Source: a virus. From it: a DNA stretch of 39,597 nucleotides. Below are positions 27,191 through 34,018 of this stretch, in pieces. Within the stretch, counting starts at the first letter, position 1, and every line of letters begins with the position of its first letter. The stretch is from IMG/VR virus record IMGVR_UViG_3300046171_000164, positions 1 through 39,597 of that record; one strand, given 5' to 3'. The translations under genes and the position numbers were made by a program. The notes beneath the pieces are model-generated. The model was not told the DNA's origin and did no database searches. It saw only the letters and a list, made by a program, of their open reading frames with translations.

Positions 27191-27535
27191 ATGAAAAATT
27201 TAATTACTTTAATTTTATTATTATTTACATCAATTTCATTTTCACAAGAAATGACAGTATTATATATGAATTCATCATGGAATTCTAGAAATCATTATAA
27301 AGATGTAGATAAATTAAAAAGAGCAACAATTTTAAAAGTAAATTTTGAAGATCAACCAGTAAGTATAAGAAAAGCAATTAGATCAGTACCGGCAATTATA
27401 ATATTAAAAAATGGTAGACCTGTTGCTACATGGCAAGCGGATTTATCTATGCAATTAAAAGTACGCTATGAAGATGTACAAAATGTAATTGATGGTGCGG
27501 TTGTTCCTAGATTAAGAAGAGTATCAACAAATTAA
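27191..27535 (+). CDS. Secreted thioredoxin-fold-like protein lacking redox cysteines
   Basis: 114 residues. Residues 1-19 (MKNLITLILLLFTSISFSQ) are a clear Sec signal peptide with a Bacteroidetes-type end (SFSQ). The mature part follows the thioredoxin order: strand MTVLYMN, then SSWNSRN (28-34) where WCxxC would be, then ATILKVNFEDQP. The cis-proline loop is SVP at 65-67, followed by AIIILKNGRPVATW. There is no cysteine at all, so it cannot be a redox enzyme. It sits between two membrane-protein paralogues and before the endolysin, so a periplasmic role in lysis or its timing is plausible. The fold call is from pattern, not alignment. Confidence 0.55.
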   Translation: MKNLITLILLLFTSISFSQEMTVLYMNSSWNSRNHYKDVDKLKRATILKVNFEDQPVSIRKAIRSVPAIIILKNGRPVATWQADLSMQLKVRYEDVQNVIDGAVVPRLRRVSTN

Positions 27536-27536
27536 T

Positions 27537-27851
27537 ATGTCAGAACTCACAGAAAAATCAAAAGTATCGTTAGATATCAAAGCAGTAATTGGGGCAGTAT
27601 TTGGTATTGTATCAATTGCTGGTGTTTGGTTTACACTAACAGCTGAAATAGCACAATTACAATTAGATGTAATTAGAATGCAAGATGCTGTAGCACTTAA
27701 TGAAGAATTTAGAATTAAATGGCCAAGAGGAGAAATGGGTGCTTTACCAGATGATGCTAAACAAGATTTAAGAATAATGTATTTGCAAGAAGATGTTGAA
27801 ACATTAAAAGAAGTTGTTAAGAAGTTAGAAATAGACAACGCAAAAAAATAA
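27537..27851 (+). CDS. Small membrane protein 2 (paralogue; holin/spanin candidate)
   Basis: 104 residues. A membrane segment at about 14-34 (IKAVIGAVFGIVSIAGVWFT) leads into LTAEIAQLQLDVIRM and a long coiled-coil region (LQEDVETLKEVVKKLEIDN). The FTLTAEI junction is identical to the protein at 26907. This copy has a longer middle section, KWPRGEMGALPDDAKQDLRI. A single membrane helix with an exposed coiled coil fits a pinholin, antiholin or inner-membrane spanin. It is followed seven bases on by the endolysin, which supports a role in lysis. Confidence 0.65.
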   Translation: MSELTEKSKVSLDIKAVIGAVFGIVSIAGVWFTLTAEIAQLQLDVIRMQDAVALNEEFRIKWPRGEMGALPDDAKQDLRIMYLQEDVETLKEVVKKLEIDNAKK

Positions 27852-27857
27852 AATTAA

Positions 27858-28322
27858 ATGAAAAACATAAGCGAGCATATCTCATATAAAGAGGGTGTGT
27901 ATAGCATTACTGCTTTGAGATTAGGTTTAAATAATGATCCAACAAAAACTCATTTAACTAATATGGAATTATTAGCTGAAAAGATTTTTGAACCATTAAG
28001 AAAGCATGTAGGCGGACCAATAAAAATAAATTCATTCTATCGCGGACCTGAATTAAATAAAGCAATCGGTGGGAGTTCTAATTCACAACATTGTAAAGGC
28101 CAAGCAATTGATATTGATGATGTGTATGGTTATATGAGTAATGCTGATATGTATGAATATATAAAGAATAATTTATCGTTCGATCAGATGATATGGGAAT
28201 TTGGAAATTCTGACAACCCAGATTGGATTCATGTAAGTTATGTAAATGAAGAAGCTAATAGAAATAAATGCTTATTAGCATATAAAGACGAAAATAATAA
28301 AACAGCTTATAAAGTAATATAA
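27858..28322 (+). CDS. Endolysin, M15-family peptidase
   Basis: 154 residues with Peptidase_M15 zinc-site spacing. INSFYRGPELNKAIGGSSNS leads to QHCKGQAIDID, where H78 and D85 are zinc ligands. Then MIWEFG with E114 as likely general base, and DWIHVSY with H125 as third ligand. Such enzymes cut peptide cross-links in peptidoglycan (D-Ala-D-Ala or L-Ala-D-Glu type). There is no signal peptide, so it needs the membrane proteins upstream to reach the wall. The length is normal for single-domain M15A endolysins. It is the last plus-strand gene before the bidirectional terminator. Confidence 0.88.
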   Translation: MKNISEHISYKEGVYSITALRLGLNNDPTKTHLTNMELLAEKIFEPLRKHVGGPIKINSFYRGPELNKAIGGSSNSQHCKGQAIDIDDVYGYMSNADMYEYIKNNLSFDQMIWEFGNSDNPDWIHVSYVNEEANRNKCLLAYKDENNKTAYKVI

Positions 28323-28385
28323 TGAAACTATGAAAAATTGTAATTGTCCCTTTTGCATTTGTAAATAACAAATAGAAATAAAAAA

Positions 28386-28409
28386 AAGGGGCCTTAAAAA
28401 AAGCCCCTT
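28386..28409. terminator. Bidirectional terminator between late and early blocks
   Basis: The perfect 7-bp stem AAGGGGC (28386-28392) / GCCCCTT (28403-28409) has a 10-base A-rich loop. Reading plus, it is followed by AATTATTAT; reading minus, by a run of seven or more T. It stands between the endolysin and nrdA stops, which face each other, so it can end both transcripts. The U-tract is much better in the minus direction. Confidence 0.85.
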
Positions 28410-28414
28410 AATTA

Positions 28415-30139
28415 TTATCCGTCACACGCTAAACAATTTTCATCCATTGCTGAATCGGCAATATCTCCTCTCAGAACAGATTCTGTTCGCATATAATATA
28501 AAGTTTTAATACCTTTCTTCCAAGCTTCCATATGGACTTTATTAATCCATTTTGGTGTAGCTACGGCGGGAAAAGCTAAGTTTAATGAAACAGATTGGTC
28601 AATATATTGTTGACGTATACCTGCTTGATTAACTAACTCTAATTGATTTATTTCTTTAAAAGTTTTAAATACATCTTTAGCTGGTATATCATTATATTTA
28701 CCTAGCGTTATATTATCTAATTCTTTTAATCCTTGTACTGAACCACCATCTTTTAAGATTTTGTTCCAGACTTTTTCCGTGTCGATTTTATGTCGTCTGA
28801 GTACCTTTTTAAGCGTAGGGTTCTTGCGAATAAATGTACCTTTTGCAGACTGCTCTGTGAATACGTTAGCAGCCCACGGCTCAATTCCGGGAGAAACGTT
28901 TCCAGACAACTTGCTATTACTGACAGTAGGTGCGATAGCACGAAGATGAGTGTTACGATACCCAGACCCACGACACCAAAGAGGCTCGCCAAAAGTCTCA
29001 GCAAGCGCCATGGAAGCTCTCTCAGATTCGATTTTAATTTGTGAAAATATCCTTCTTGTTTCATATTGTGATAATAATCCTTCAAACGGTAATCCTTGTT
29101 CTTGTAAATATGTATGCCATCCAAGAACTCCTAATCCTAATGCTCTACCTTTTTCAGCAGATCTTACAGAATTATGAAAGCCAACTTTACCTTTTGATTT
29201 TTGTATAAACTCTTCTAACACGCCATCTAAAAACCATATACTATCATATATTAGATTAGTGTTTTTCCATTCATCATATTTGGCTAAATTTAATGATGAT
29301 AGACAGCAAACAAATGAATGAGATTCATCAGTGTGTAATGTTATCTCACTACATATGTTTGTCATGTGAACTTTTAACCCATGCTTTCTGTATGCATCTG
29401 GATTATTTTTGTTTGTATTTCCCTTAAATAAAATATAAGGCTCTCCAGTTGCTTTTCGCTTTTGTAATAGCTTTCCCCATAATCTTCTTGCATTCTTATC
29501 ACCTGTATCAAGTTTTCGCATGAATTTATCGCCGACCACAGCACACTGGTGTAGGTTGAGCGACTGACGATTAATGTCTCCTTTAGGTTCACGTATTTCC
29601 AACCACTCTTCAAAGTCGGGGTGGTCAATATTAATGTTAACGCTTGCAGCTCCTCTTCGGACAGATCCTTGATTCGTGGCAAGTATAGTGCTATCGTAAA
29701 TTTTACAAAACGGCACAGTTCCATCAGATGTTCCATTTCCAGTTATATTAGCTCCGGCGGGTCTAATCATATTTACTCCGATACCAACTCCGCCGCCGTG
29801 TTTTGCAAGTAGCATCATCTCGAGATTTTTCATACCAATCTCATATATCGAATCGCCAACATCTATACCAAAGCATGATATAGGTAGACCTCGATCTGTA
29901 CCTGTATTAGACAGCACAGGAGACGCTAAACATAGCCAACCCTTCCATATATATTCAAAGAAAGTTTCAGTTAGTTCTGGGCGATTTAAACGCTTTGATA
30001 CAGCTGTACAAACACGCATATAAGCATCTTTTGGTGTTTCACCATTAACTAAATAGCCACCAGATATTGTTTTCTTATATACGTCTGTATCGCCCCAGTT
30101 AGGATAATCAATTCCCTTTTTCCAATTGTTGTTCCACAT
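28415..30139 (-). CDS. nrdA: Ribonucleotide reductase class I, large subunit
   Basis: 574 residues. It reduces ribonucleoside diphosphates to deoxy forms together with NrdB. Catalytic residues are visible: C89 in LPISCFGID and C278 in VCCLSSLNL (redox pair), N261-C263-E265 in NICSE (thiyl radical site), the tyrosine pair in TLYYMRTES (radical path), and the C-terminal CLAC (C569, C572) that is re-reduced by thioredoxin or glutaredoxin. LLAKHGGGVGIGVNMIRPAG marks the family core. It is shorter than the E. coli protein (761) because it lacks the N-terminal ATP-cone, so it should escape dATP inhibition, as is common in phages. Two internal patches have much higher GC than the flanks. Its start overlaps the coiled-coil gene before it by 32 bases. 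Confidence 0.95.
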   Translation of the reverse strand: MWNNNWKKGIDYPNWGDTDVYKKTISGGYLVNGETPKDAYMRVCTAVSKRLNRPELTETFFEYIWKGWLCLASPVLSNTGTDRGLPISCFGIDVGDSIYEIGMKNLEMMLLAKHGGGVGIGVNMIRPAGANITGNGTSDGTVPFCKIYDSTILATNQGSVRRGAASVNINIDHPDFEEWLEIREPKGDINRQSLNLHQCAVVGDKFMRKLDTGDKNARRLWGKLLQKRKATGEPYILFKGNTNKNNPDAYRKHGLKVHMTNICSEITLHTDESHSFVCCLSSLNLAKYDEWKNTNLIYDSIWFLDGVLEEFIQKSKGKVGFHNSVRSAEKGRALGLGVLGWHTYLQEQGLPFEGLLSQYETRRIFSQIKIESERASMALAETFGEPLWCRGSGYRNTHLRAIAPTVSNSKLSGNVSPGIEPWAANVFTEQSAKGTFIRKNPTLKKVLRRHKIDTEKVWNKILKDGGSVQGLKELDNITLGKYNDIPAKDVFKTFKEINQLELVNQAGIRQQYIDQSVSLNLAFPAVATPKWINKVHMEAWKKGIKTLYYMRTESVLRGDIADSAMDENCLACDG

Positions 30140-30332
30140 CTCTTTTTTCTAAATTTTTAAGTTCTTCTACTAATTTACTCCACTCATCTTCTCCAATATG
30201 TAATTGAAAGGCGGTGAGTGTTCCTTGAGCTAATGCTTTTAAAGCATCTAATTCTTTTAATGCCCTAGTTAAAGCGCCGCCTAATATTTCATTTTGCTCT
30301 TGCAGTTTTTTAATATTTTTTTGTACTCCCAT
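30108..30332 (-). CDS. Small coiled-coil protein between nrdB and nrdA
   Basis: 74 residues, nearly all helix: VQKNIKKLQEQNEILGGALT, RALKELDALKALAQGTLTAF, then WSKLVEELKNLEKRDVEQQL. No enzyme motif. I do not recognise a family. It overlaps the nrdA start by 32 bases and follows the membrane-protein gene by one base, so it is translated with the RNR genes. It may be a binding partner, but that is only context. Confidence 0.65.
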   Translation of the reverse strand: MGVQKNIKKLQEQNEILGGALTRALKELDALKALAQGTLTAFQLHIGEDEWSKLVEELKNLEKRDVEQQLEKGN

Positions 30333-30333
30333 A

Positions 30334-30585
30334 TTATTTAATTAAATGTGATATCCAAGCAACTAAACCATTTATGTTTAATGCTACTAAGTTCCATTGT
30401 TTACGCGCAGCAGTTTGCACCATTACACAAATGAAACCTACAATATATAACATTGGCTCAATTGTCCACTGCGCAGCCACAAGAAAACCTGCACCCATAT
30501 ACCCAATACGAGTAGACATTTTTTCAAGTGGCGTCAGTCTTTTAGTTGTTGCTATTAGTTTTAGAATTTTTCTTTTCACTACCAT
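30334..30585 (-). CDS. Small two-helix membrane protein
   Basis: 83 residues. A basic start (VVKRKILKLIATTKRLTPLE) precedes two hydrophobic helices, GYMGAGFLVAAQWTIEPMLY and IVGFICVMVQTAARKQWNLV, and a weaker third (ALNINGLVAWISHLI). The pattern xRIGYxGA...QxxxAxxWNLV is seen in small phage membrane proteins of unknown role. It overlaps the end of nrdB by seven bases and precedes the coiled-coil gene. Inner-membrane location is likely. Confidence 0.65.
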   Translation of the reverse strand: MVVKRKILKLIATTKRLTPLEKMSTRIGYMGAGFLVAAQWTIEPMLYIVGFICVMVQTAARKQWNLVALNINGLVAWISHLIK

Positions 30586-31565
30586 ATATCTTCGAAGTCT
30601 TCACCTTCGTTTGCTTTCGAGTAATCAGTTGGTCTAACAGCAAAAAAGTCAGTATGAGTATGGCCCCCGGTAAGATGATCAAACCAAGCCATGTTATCAA
30701 CTGCTTTTTGATCGTACCCTGTGAAGTCCCATTGTTTATACTTTTTATCTTTGTAGCCAAGCTCTGCAAGTTTGTCTCCAACTCTTTTTTTGATGAAGTG
30801 TACCAAGTCATATTTTTTTAAGTTTTCTATATCACCCATTTCAAATATCTTATTAATATAAGTCATTTCAGCATTATGCATTTCTAACGCAGCCTCAAAT
30901 ATATGTGGTTCACATTCTTCTTTTAATCCAGGAATTTGTGAACACATATGCCTAAATAGTTGACATCCCATTTTACTATGTAGCGATTCATCTCTTACGG
31001 ACCATTTCATTTGCTGACCAATACCTTTAAGTAAATTCCTCATTTGAAAAGAATATAATACTGCAAATGCAGAATATAAAGATACACCTTCAGCAAATGC
31101 AGAAAATGTTGCAAGACTTTTACCAATCCCTACAGGATCATTACCTTCATAAGCAACTAAGTTTTCAAATCTTTTTGCTGTAGCAGGTTCATGTAAGAAA
31201 GCTTCATAGTCTTCAAGACCTAAAGTTTCATTCAAATAACTATATGCAACTGCATGGATAGTCTCTTGACTACCAAACATCATTGCCATCTGTTGTATCT
31301 CGTGCTTAGGAAACCACGATACAACTTTTTGCGTCCAGTAATCTGATACTGCACATTCTGTTTGGGCGAAACCGAGTAATATGTTTCCGACCAGGTTCTT
31401 CTCTTTGTCATTTAGTTTTTCTTTCCAATCTTTAACGTCACCGCTCATTGGTATTTCAGTATGTAACCAAAACGCTTGAGCTTGTTTTAACCAGCCTTCA
31501 GTATAATACTCAGGGTATTCAAAAGGCTTGTAAGGTATTCTTTCTGTAAATAAAGGTACATTCAT
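30579..31565 (-). CDS. nrdB: Ribonucleotide reductase class I, small (radical) subunit
   Basis: 328 residues. It houses the dimetal cofactor that generates the radical for NrdA. Metal ligands by spacing are E70 (TECAVSDYW), E101 and H104 (SQETIHAVAY), E159 (FAEGVSLYS), and E193 and H196 (RDESLHSKMG). Y108 is at the radical-tyrosine position, four after H104. The first ligand is Glu, not the Asp usual in class Ia and Ib enzymes. The C-terminus (ANEGEDFEDIW) is the acidic tail that docks on NrdA. It starts two bases after the tiny gene before it. A normal-length, apparently intact gene. Confidence 0.95.
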   Translation of the reverse strand: MNVPLFTERIPYKPFEYPEYYTEGWLKQAQAFWLHTEIPMSGDVKDWKEKLNDKEKNLVGNILLGFAQTECAVSDYWTQKVVSWFPKHEIQQMAMMFGSQETIHAVAYSYLNETLGLEDYEAFLHEPATAKRFENLVAYEGNDPVGIGKSLATFSAFAEGVSLYSAFAVLYSFQMRNLLKGIGQQMKWSVRDESLHSKMGCQLFRHMCSQIPGLKEECEPHIFEAALEMHNAEMTYINKIFEMGDIENLKKYDLVHFIKKRVGDKLAELGYKDKKYKQWDFTGYDQKAVDNMAWFDHLTGGHTHTDFFAVRPTDYSKANEGEDFEDIW

Positions 31566-31566
31566 A

Positions 31567-31728
31567 TTAATTTTCCCATTCTATTGCGAGGTCTACAAAT
31601 GGTAGATAAATAACAGTTTGTGAATGTGTTGGTCCATGATAAGTTCTTACTCCAAATAATATACCTGGATATAATCCTAATGCCATTGACCAATTTTTAT
31701 CTGCCTTGTCCTCTGTATTGTTTGACAT
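31567..31728 (-). CDS. Tiny conserved phage protein (53 aa) upstream of nrdB
   Basis: 53 residues: MSNNTEDKADKNWSMALGLY, then PGILFGVRTYHGPTHSQTVI and YLPFVDLAIEWEN. The LGLYPGxLxGxRTY...YLPFxDxAIEW pattern is one I recall from small proteins of cyanophages and other marine phages; function unknown. It ends one base before the nrdB start and overlaps the gene before it by 32 bases in another frame. The clear motif and tight fit into the operon argue that it is real. Confidence 0.72.
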   Translation of the reverse strand: MSNNTEDKADKNWSMALGLYPGILFGVRTYHGPTHSQTVIYLPFVDLAIEWEN

Positions 31729-31834
31729 AATTTTTACTTGTTTTTAAATTTGACGATTTAGATTTCGCATGAATTCCTTTACGTCTTATTTTATGTTTTT
31801 TTCTATATTGAAATAAATTTGTTTTTTTAGCCAT
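31697..31834 (-). CDS. Tiny very basic protein (45 aa), 'NYxKxYRGQGR' type
   Basis: 45 residues, about 40% Lys and Arg: MAKKTNLFQYRKKHKIRRKG, then IHAKSKSSNLKTSKNYVKQY and RGQGR. The KGIHAKSKSSxLKxSKNYxKxYRGQGR ending is a short motif I recall from many phages, including ones of Bacteroidetes; function unknown, with nucleic-acid binding possible. It overlaps its neighbours on both sides. The A/T-rich leader has no Shine-Dalgarno site. Confidence 0.75.
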   Translation of the reverse strand: MAKKTNLFQYRKKHKIRRKGIHAKSKSSNLKTSKNYVKQYRGQGR

Positions 31835-32000
31835 AGCATTTTACATTATATTTATTATGTATAAACTCTAAGTCTTGCCACCTTAAATAACCACGTGTAG
31901 CTAACGACCATTTAATAAACGTATCTATTTTTCTTTCTTTATACTTTCGTCTAGCTAAATGTTTGGCTGACTCTGTAGTATTTCTATTACGCGATCGCAT
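31827..32000 (-). CDS. Tiny basic protein (57 aa), unknown
   Basis: 57 residues: MRSRNRNTTESAKHLARRKY, then KERKIDTFIKWSLATRGYLR and WQDLEFIHNKYNVKCYG. I know no family. The protein-like mix of aromatic and charged residues (IKWSLATRGYLRWQDLEFIH) suggests a real helix. The only ATG lies 46 bases inside the resolvase gene, and the end overlaps the next tiny gene by eight bases. If real, it fills what would otherwise be a gap of about 120 bases. Confidence 0.5.
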   Translation of the reverse strand: MRSRNRNTTESAKHLARRKYKERKIDTFIKWSLATRGYLRWQDLEFIHNKYNVKCYG

Positions 32001-32410
32001 TCTTTTTGATTTTGTGGTTTAAATAAAGTATAATTAGGAAATTGTTGCATCACTAATTTTTTAAATAGTTTCCATCTCATTGGAAACGATTCGTTGGGTC
32101 TTCCTTTAGTTTCTATTATAAAGCTTTTACCAATAAAATCTGGTGTATACTTTATGGGTAAGATTCTTTTCTCACCTCTATTTTTAAATAATCCTTTGCT
32201 GTTTGATTGTCGTTCCCAACATTCATTTTCAAAGTGAAAACCATTTAATAACACGAATGTTTCACCTTCGTATGTGGCTTTTATGCCTGCTTTTTTCAAA
32301 GCACAATACATATATTTTTCTAAGCCAGACGCAAAGGTTATTCCGTCGTGTGTTACTTTTTTAGAAACTACTGGACCTCTTTTTCTTTTATAAGTCCTTC
32401 TTTTTTTCAT
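31955..32410 (-). CDS. T7 endonuclease I-like Holliday junction resolvase
   Basis: 151 residues. FASGLEKYMYCALKKAGIKA followed by TYEGE, then YTPDFIGKSFIIETKGRPNE, matches the order of T7 gp3 (FRSGLEDKV..., YTPDF..., FVETKG). Active-site equivalents are E31, D91, E100 and K102, the PD-(D/E)XK set. It should cut branched DNA to resolve recombination and replication intermediates before packaging, and may help degrade host DNA. The N-terminus is strongly basic (KKRRTYKRKRGPVVSKK). It overlaps the MazG fusion gene by 23 bases and the next tiny gene by 46. Confidence 0.85.
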   Translation of the reverse strand: MKKRRTYKRKRGPVVSKKVTHDGITFASGLEKYMYCALKKAGIKATYEGETFVLLNGFHFENECWERQSNSKGLFKNRGEKRILPIKYTPDFIGKSFIIETKGRPNESFPMRWKLFKKLVMQQFPNYTLFKPQNQKECDRVIEILQSQPNI

Positions 32411-33182
32411 CTTTTACAAATGTTCCATTAACCATCTTTCCGGTTCTATTTGATATTTCTTTATAGGCAGCATCAATACAATCTTCTATTGTTAGCTTTT
32501 CTAAATGCGCTAAATTAGTTAATACTACAACAATATCTCCAATAGCATCTTTTATTTCAGCTTTATCATTTTTTAATAACGCTTTAGCTAACTCGCCAGC
32601 TTCTTCTTGAAGCTTAACATATTGTGTAGTACTGTTGCCTTTCTTGTACAAGCCTCTTTCTTTTGCCCATGTTCTTATATTATCAAACGTCCACGTTCTA
32701 GTTTCAACTTGATCAACTAAGCTTTCAAAGCTATTCATATCGTTAAATGCTTCCCATAAAGCTTTATTGTACACATAACTCCTATCGCTATTGTACATTG
32801 ATACGTGTGCATTGTTTGCAATCCAGCTAGCTAAATCTGGAGATAAATGAATTTTACCAAATTCAGTTTGCCAGTTTAAACCAACCTGATCGTGCAATCT
32901 ACCTTTTAATTTTGTTAGAGGTACAGGGAATGTTGTGGTTTGTTCGGTTACGTTTATTTTCATTTTAAATAAATTTTTATAAAGTTTGTGATCTTTTCTA
33001 TAGCCATAAGACTTTTGAAGTTCTATTTCTCTATCAGATATGTAATTGATATCTGAAGAAGATTCTAGAACCTCATATTCTCCAGGCTTATAACCCTGCG
33101 TTAGCGTAACCCTTCTATTAAGATCACGTGTAACGCCGATTTTTTTACCAGGAATGTGATATAAATAATAAGTTTCTGTCAT
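32388..33182 (-). CDS. GIY-YIG-like domain fused to MazG-like NTP pyrophosphohydrolase
   Basis: 264 residues with two recognisable domains. Residues 4-65 (YYLYHIPGKKIGVTRDLNRR, then ISDREIELQKSYGYRKD) look like a compact GIY-YIG nuclease domain. YYLY and KIG are the paired strands, R23/R24 follow on the helix, and a late Glu helix completes the pattern. Residues about 165-255 (YVKLQEEAGELAKALLKND, EIKDAIGDIVVVLTNLA) are MazG-like, with metal-binding E193, E194, E197, E209 and D212. MazG enzymes hydrolyse nucleotides and may lower ppGpp or clear odd dNTPs. A linker (70-165) is of unknown type. It overlaps thyA by four bases and the resolvase by 23. Confidence 0.75.
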   Translation of the reverse strand: MTETYYLYHIPGKKIGVTRDLNRRVTLTQGYKPGEYEVLESSSDINYISDREIELQKSYGYRKDHKLYKNLFKMKINVTEQTTTFPVPLTKLKGRLHDQVGLNWQTEFGKIHLSPDLASWIANNAHVSMYNSDRSYVYNKALWEAFNDMNSFESLVDQVETRTWTFDNIRTWAKERGLYKKGNSTTQYVKLQEEAGELAKALLKNDKAEIKDAIGDIVVVLTNLAHLEKLTIEDCIDAAYKEISNRTGKMVNGTFVKDEKKKDL

Positions 33183-33892
33183 TTTTTTCCAACATTTAAA
33201 GGAGCTTTTATTTCGCCCATGTGTTCATACCCGTGTAATATCATACTATCCAGTGATGGAATATTAATTTCATTTTGTGAATTAATACCAACACCAATAG
33301 TATCTAATTGTAATACTGGACAATGATATGTATCAGGGTCTCTATACATTAATGTAGTTGCTTGGTCAATATGATTATTATAAATATGACAATCACCAAG
33401 CTGACCAATTAATTTACCAGGTTTTAACCCATGACCTTTAGCTAATAGTTCTAATAATAAACCATACATAGCTATATCATAAGGCAAACCTAAGAATACA
33501 TCAACAGACCTTTGTTGCCACATTAAATCAAGCTTGCCATTGTTTACATAACATTGAAAGCCATAATGACACGGCGGTAAAGCCATATCTTTCATATCAG
33601 CAGGATTCCACGCTGATACAACCATTCTTCTTGAATTAGGATTATTGTGCAACTGTAAAGATAAATCATACATTTGATCAATGCCATTAAAGTCACGCCA
33701 TTGCTTACCATATACTGGACCTAATGTTTCATCAGTTCTACCAGACCTTTCATAATCTGCTCTCCAGTATTTAACACCATTATCTTCCAAATATTTTAAA
33801 TCAGTTCTGCCTTGTAATATCCACATAAGCTCGACTTTAGCAGCTTTGAAAGAAACTTTTTTTGTGTATAGCAAAGGAAAACCTAATGCCAT
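33179..33892 (-). CDS. thyA: Thymidylate synthase ThyA (start region broken upstream)
   Basis: 237 residues from the internal ATG at 33892. It methylates dUMP to dTMP using methylene-tetrahydrofolate. Visible motifs are LGPVYGKQWRDFNG (56-70), RRMVVSAWNP (88-97), the catalytic C108 in PPCHYGFQC, QQRSVDVFLGLPYDIAMYG (126-144) and GDCHIYNNH. The ORF is 30-40 residues shorter than usual and lacks the R-T-G phosphate-binding motif. That motif is encoded just upstream but in a shifted frame (see 33893-34018). The rest is intact. It lies in the nucleotide-metabolism operon with mazG, nrdB and nrdA. Whether the protein is active depends on whether the upstream shifts are real. Confidence 0.9.
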   Translation of the reverse strand: MALGFPLLYTKKVSFKAAKVELMWILQGRTDLKYLEDNGVKYWRADYERSGRTDETLGPVYGKQWRDFNGIDQMYDLSLQLHNNPNSRRMVVSAWNPADMKDMALPPCHYGFQCYVNNGKLDLMWQQRSVDVFLGLPYDIAMYGLLLELLAKGHGLKPGKLIGQLGDCHIYNNHIDQATTLMYRDPDTYHCPVLQLDTIGVGINSQNEINIPSLDSMILHGYEHMGEIKAPLNVGKK

Positions 33893-34018
33893 ATCGTGTC
33901 TGATAGTATAACCAAACTTTGATAATGTACCGACTCCAGGTTCTATCGTTCTTATGTTTTACCAGCTATTAAGTATCTCAGATACTAATATCCTATATTG
34001 TTCATTTATATTTATCAT
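33893..34018 (-). pseudogene. thyA: Displaced N-terminus of thyA, two compensating frameshifts
   Basis: From the ATG at 34018 the frame of ThyA reads MININEQYRILVSEILNSW and then a stop (33959-33961). The same DNA one frame over reads LVKHKNDRT, the standard ThyA front with its phosphate-binding Arg. An extra T at 33938 returns to the main frame for GVGTLSKFGYTIRHDMALGF. Joining the three segments gives a complete N-terminus of 42 residues and a full-length protein of about 279. This needs one missing base near 33965-33967 and one extra base at 33938. Two indels 28 bases apart could be sequencing or assembly error, or a true lesion with reinitiation at 33892. Confidence 0.75.

Noticed and set aside
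30542-30811. 89-residue minus-strand frame with a membrane-helix-like stretch inside the end of nrdB
   Set aside because: It lies wholly or largely within the well-conserved C-terminal part of nrdB in another frame, has no motif, and its hydrophobic stretch can arise from the nrdB codons. Treated as a shadow.
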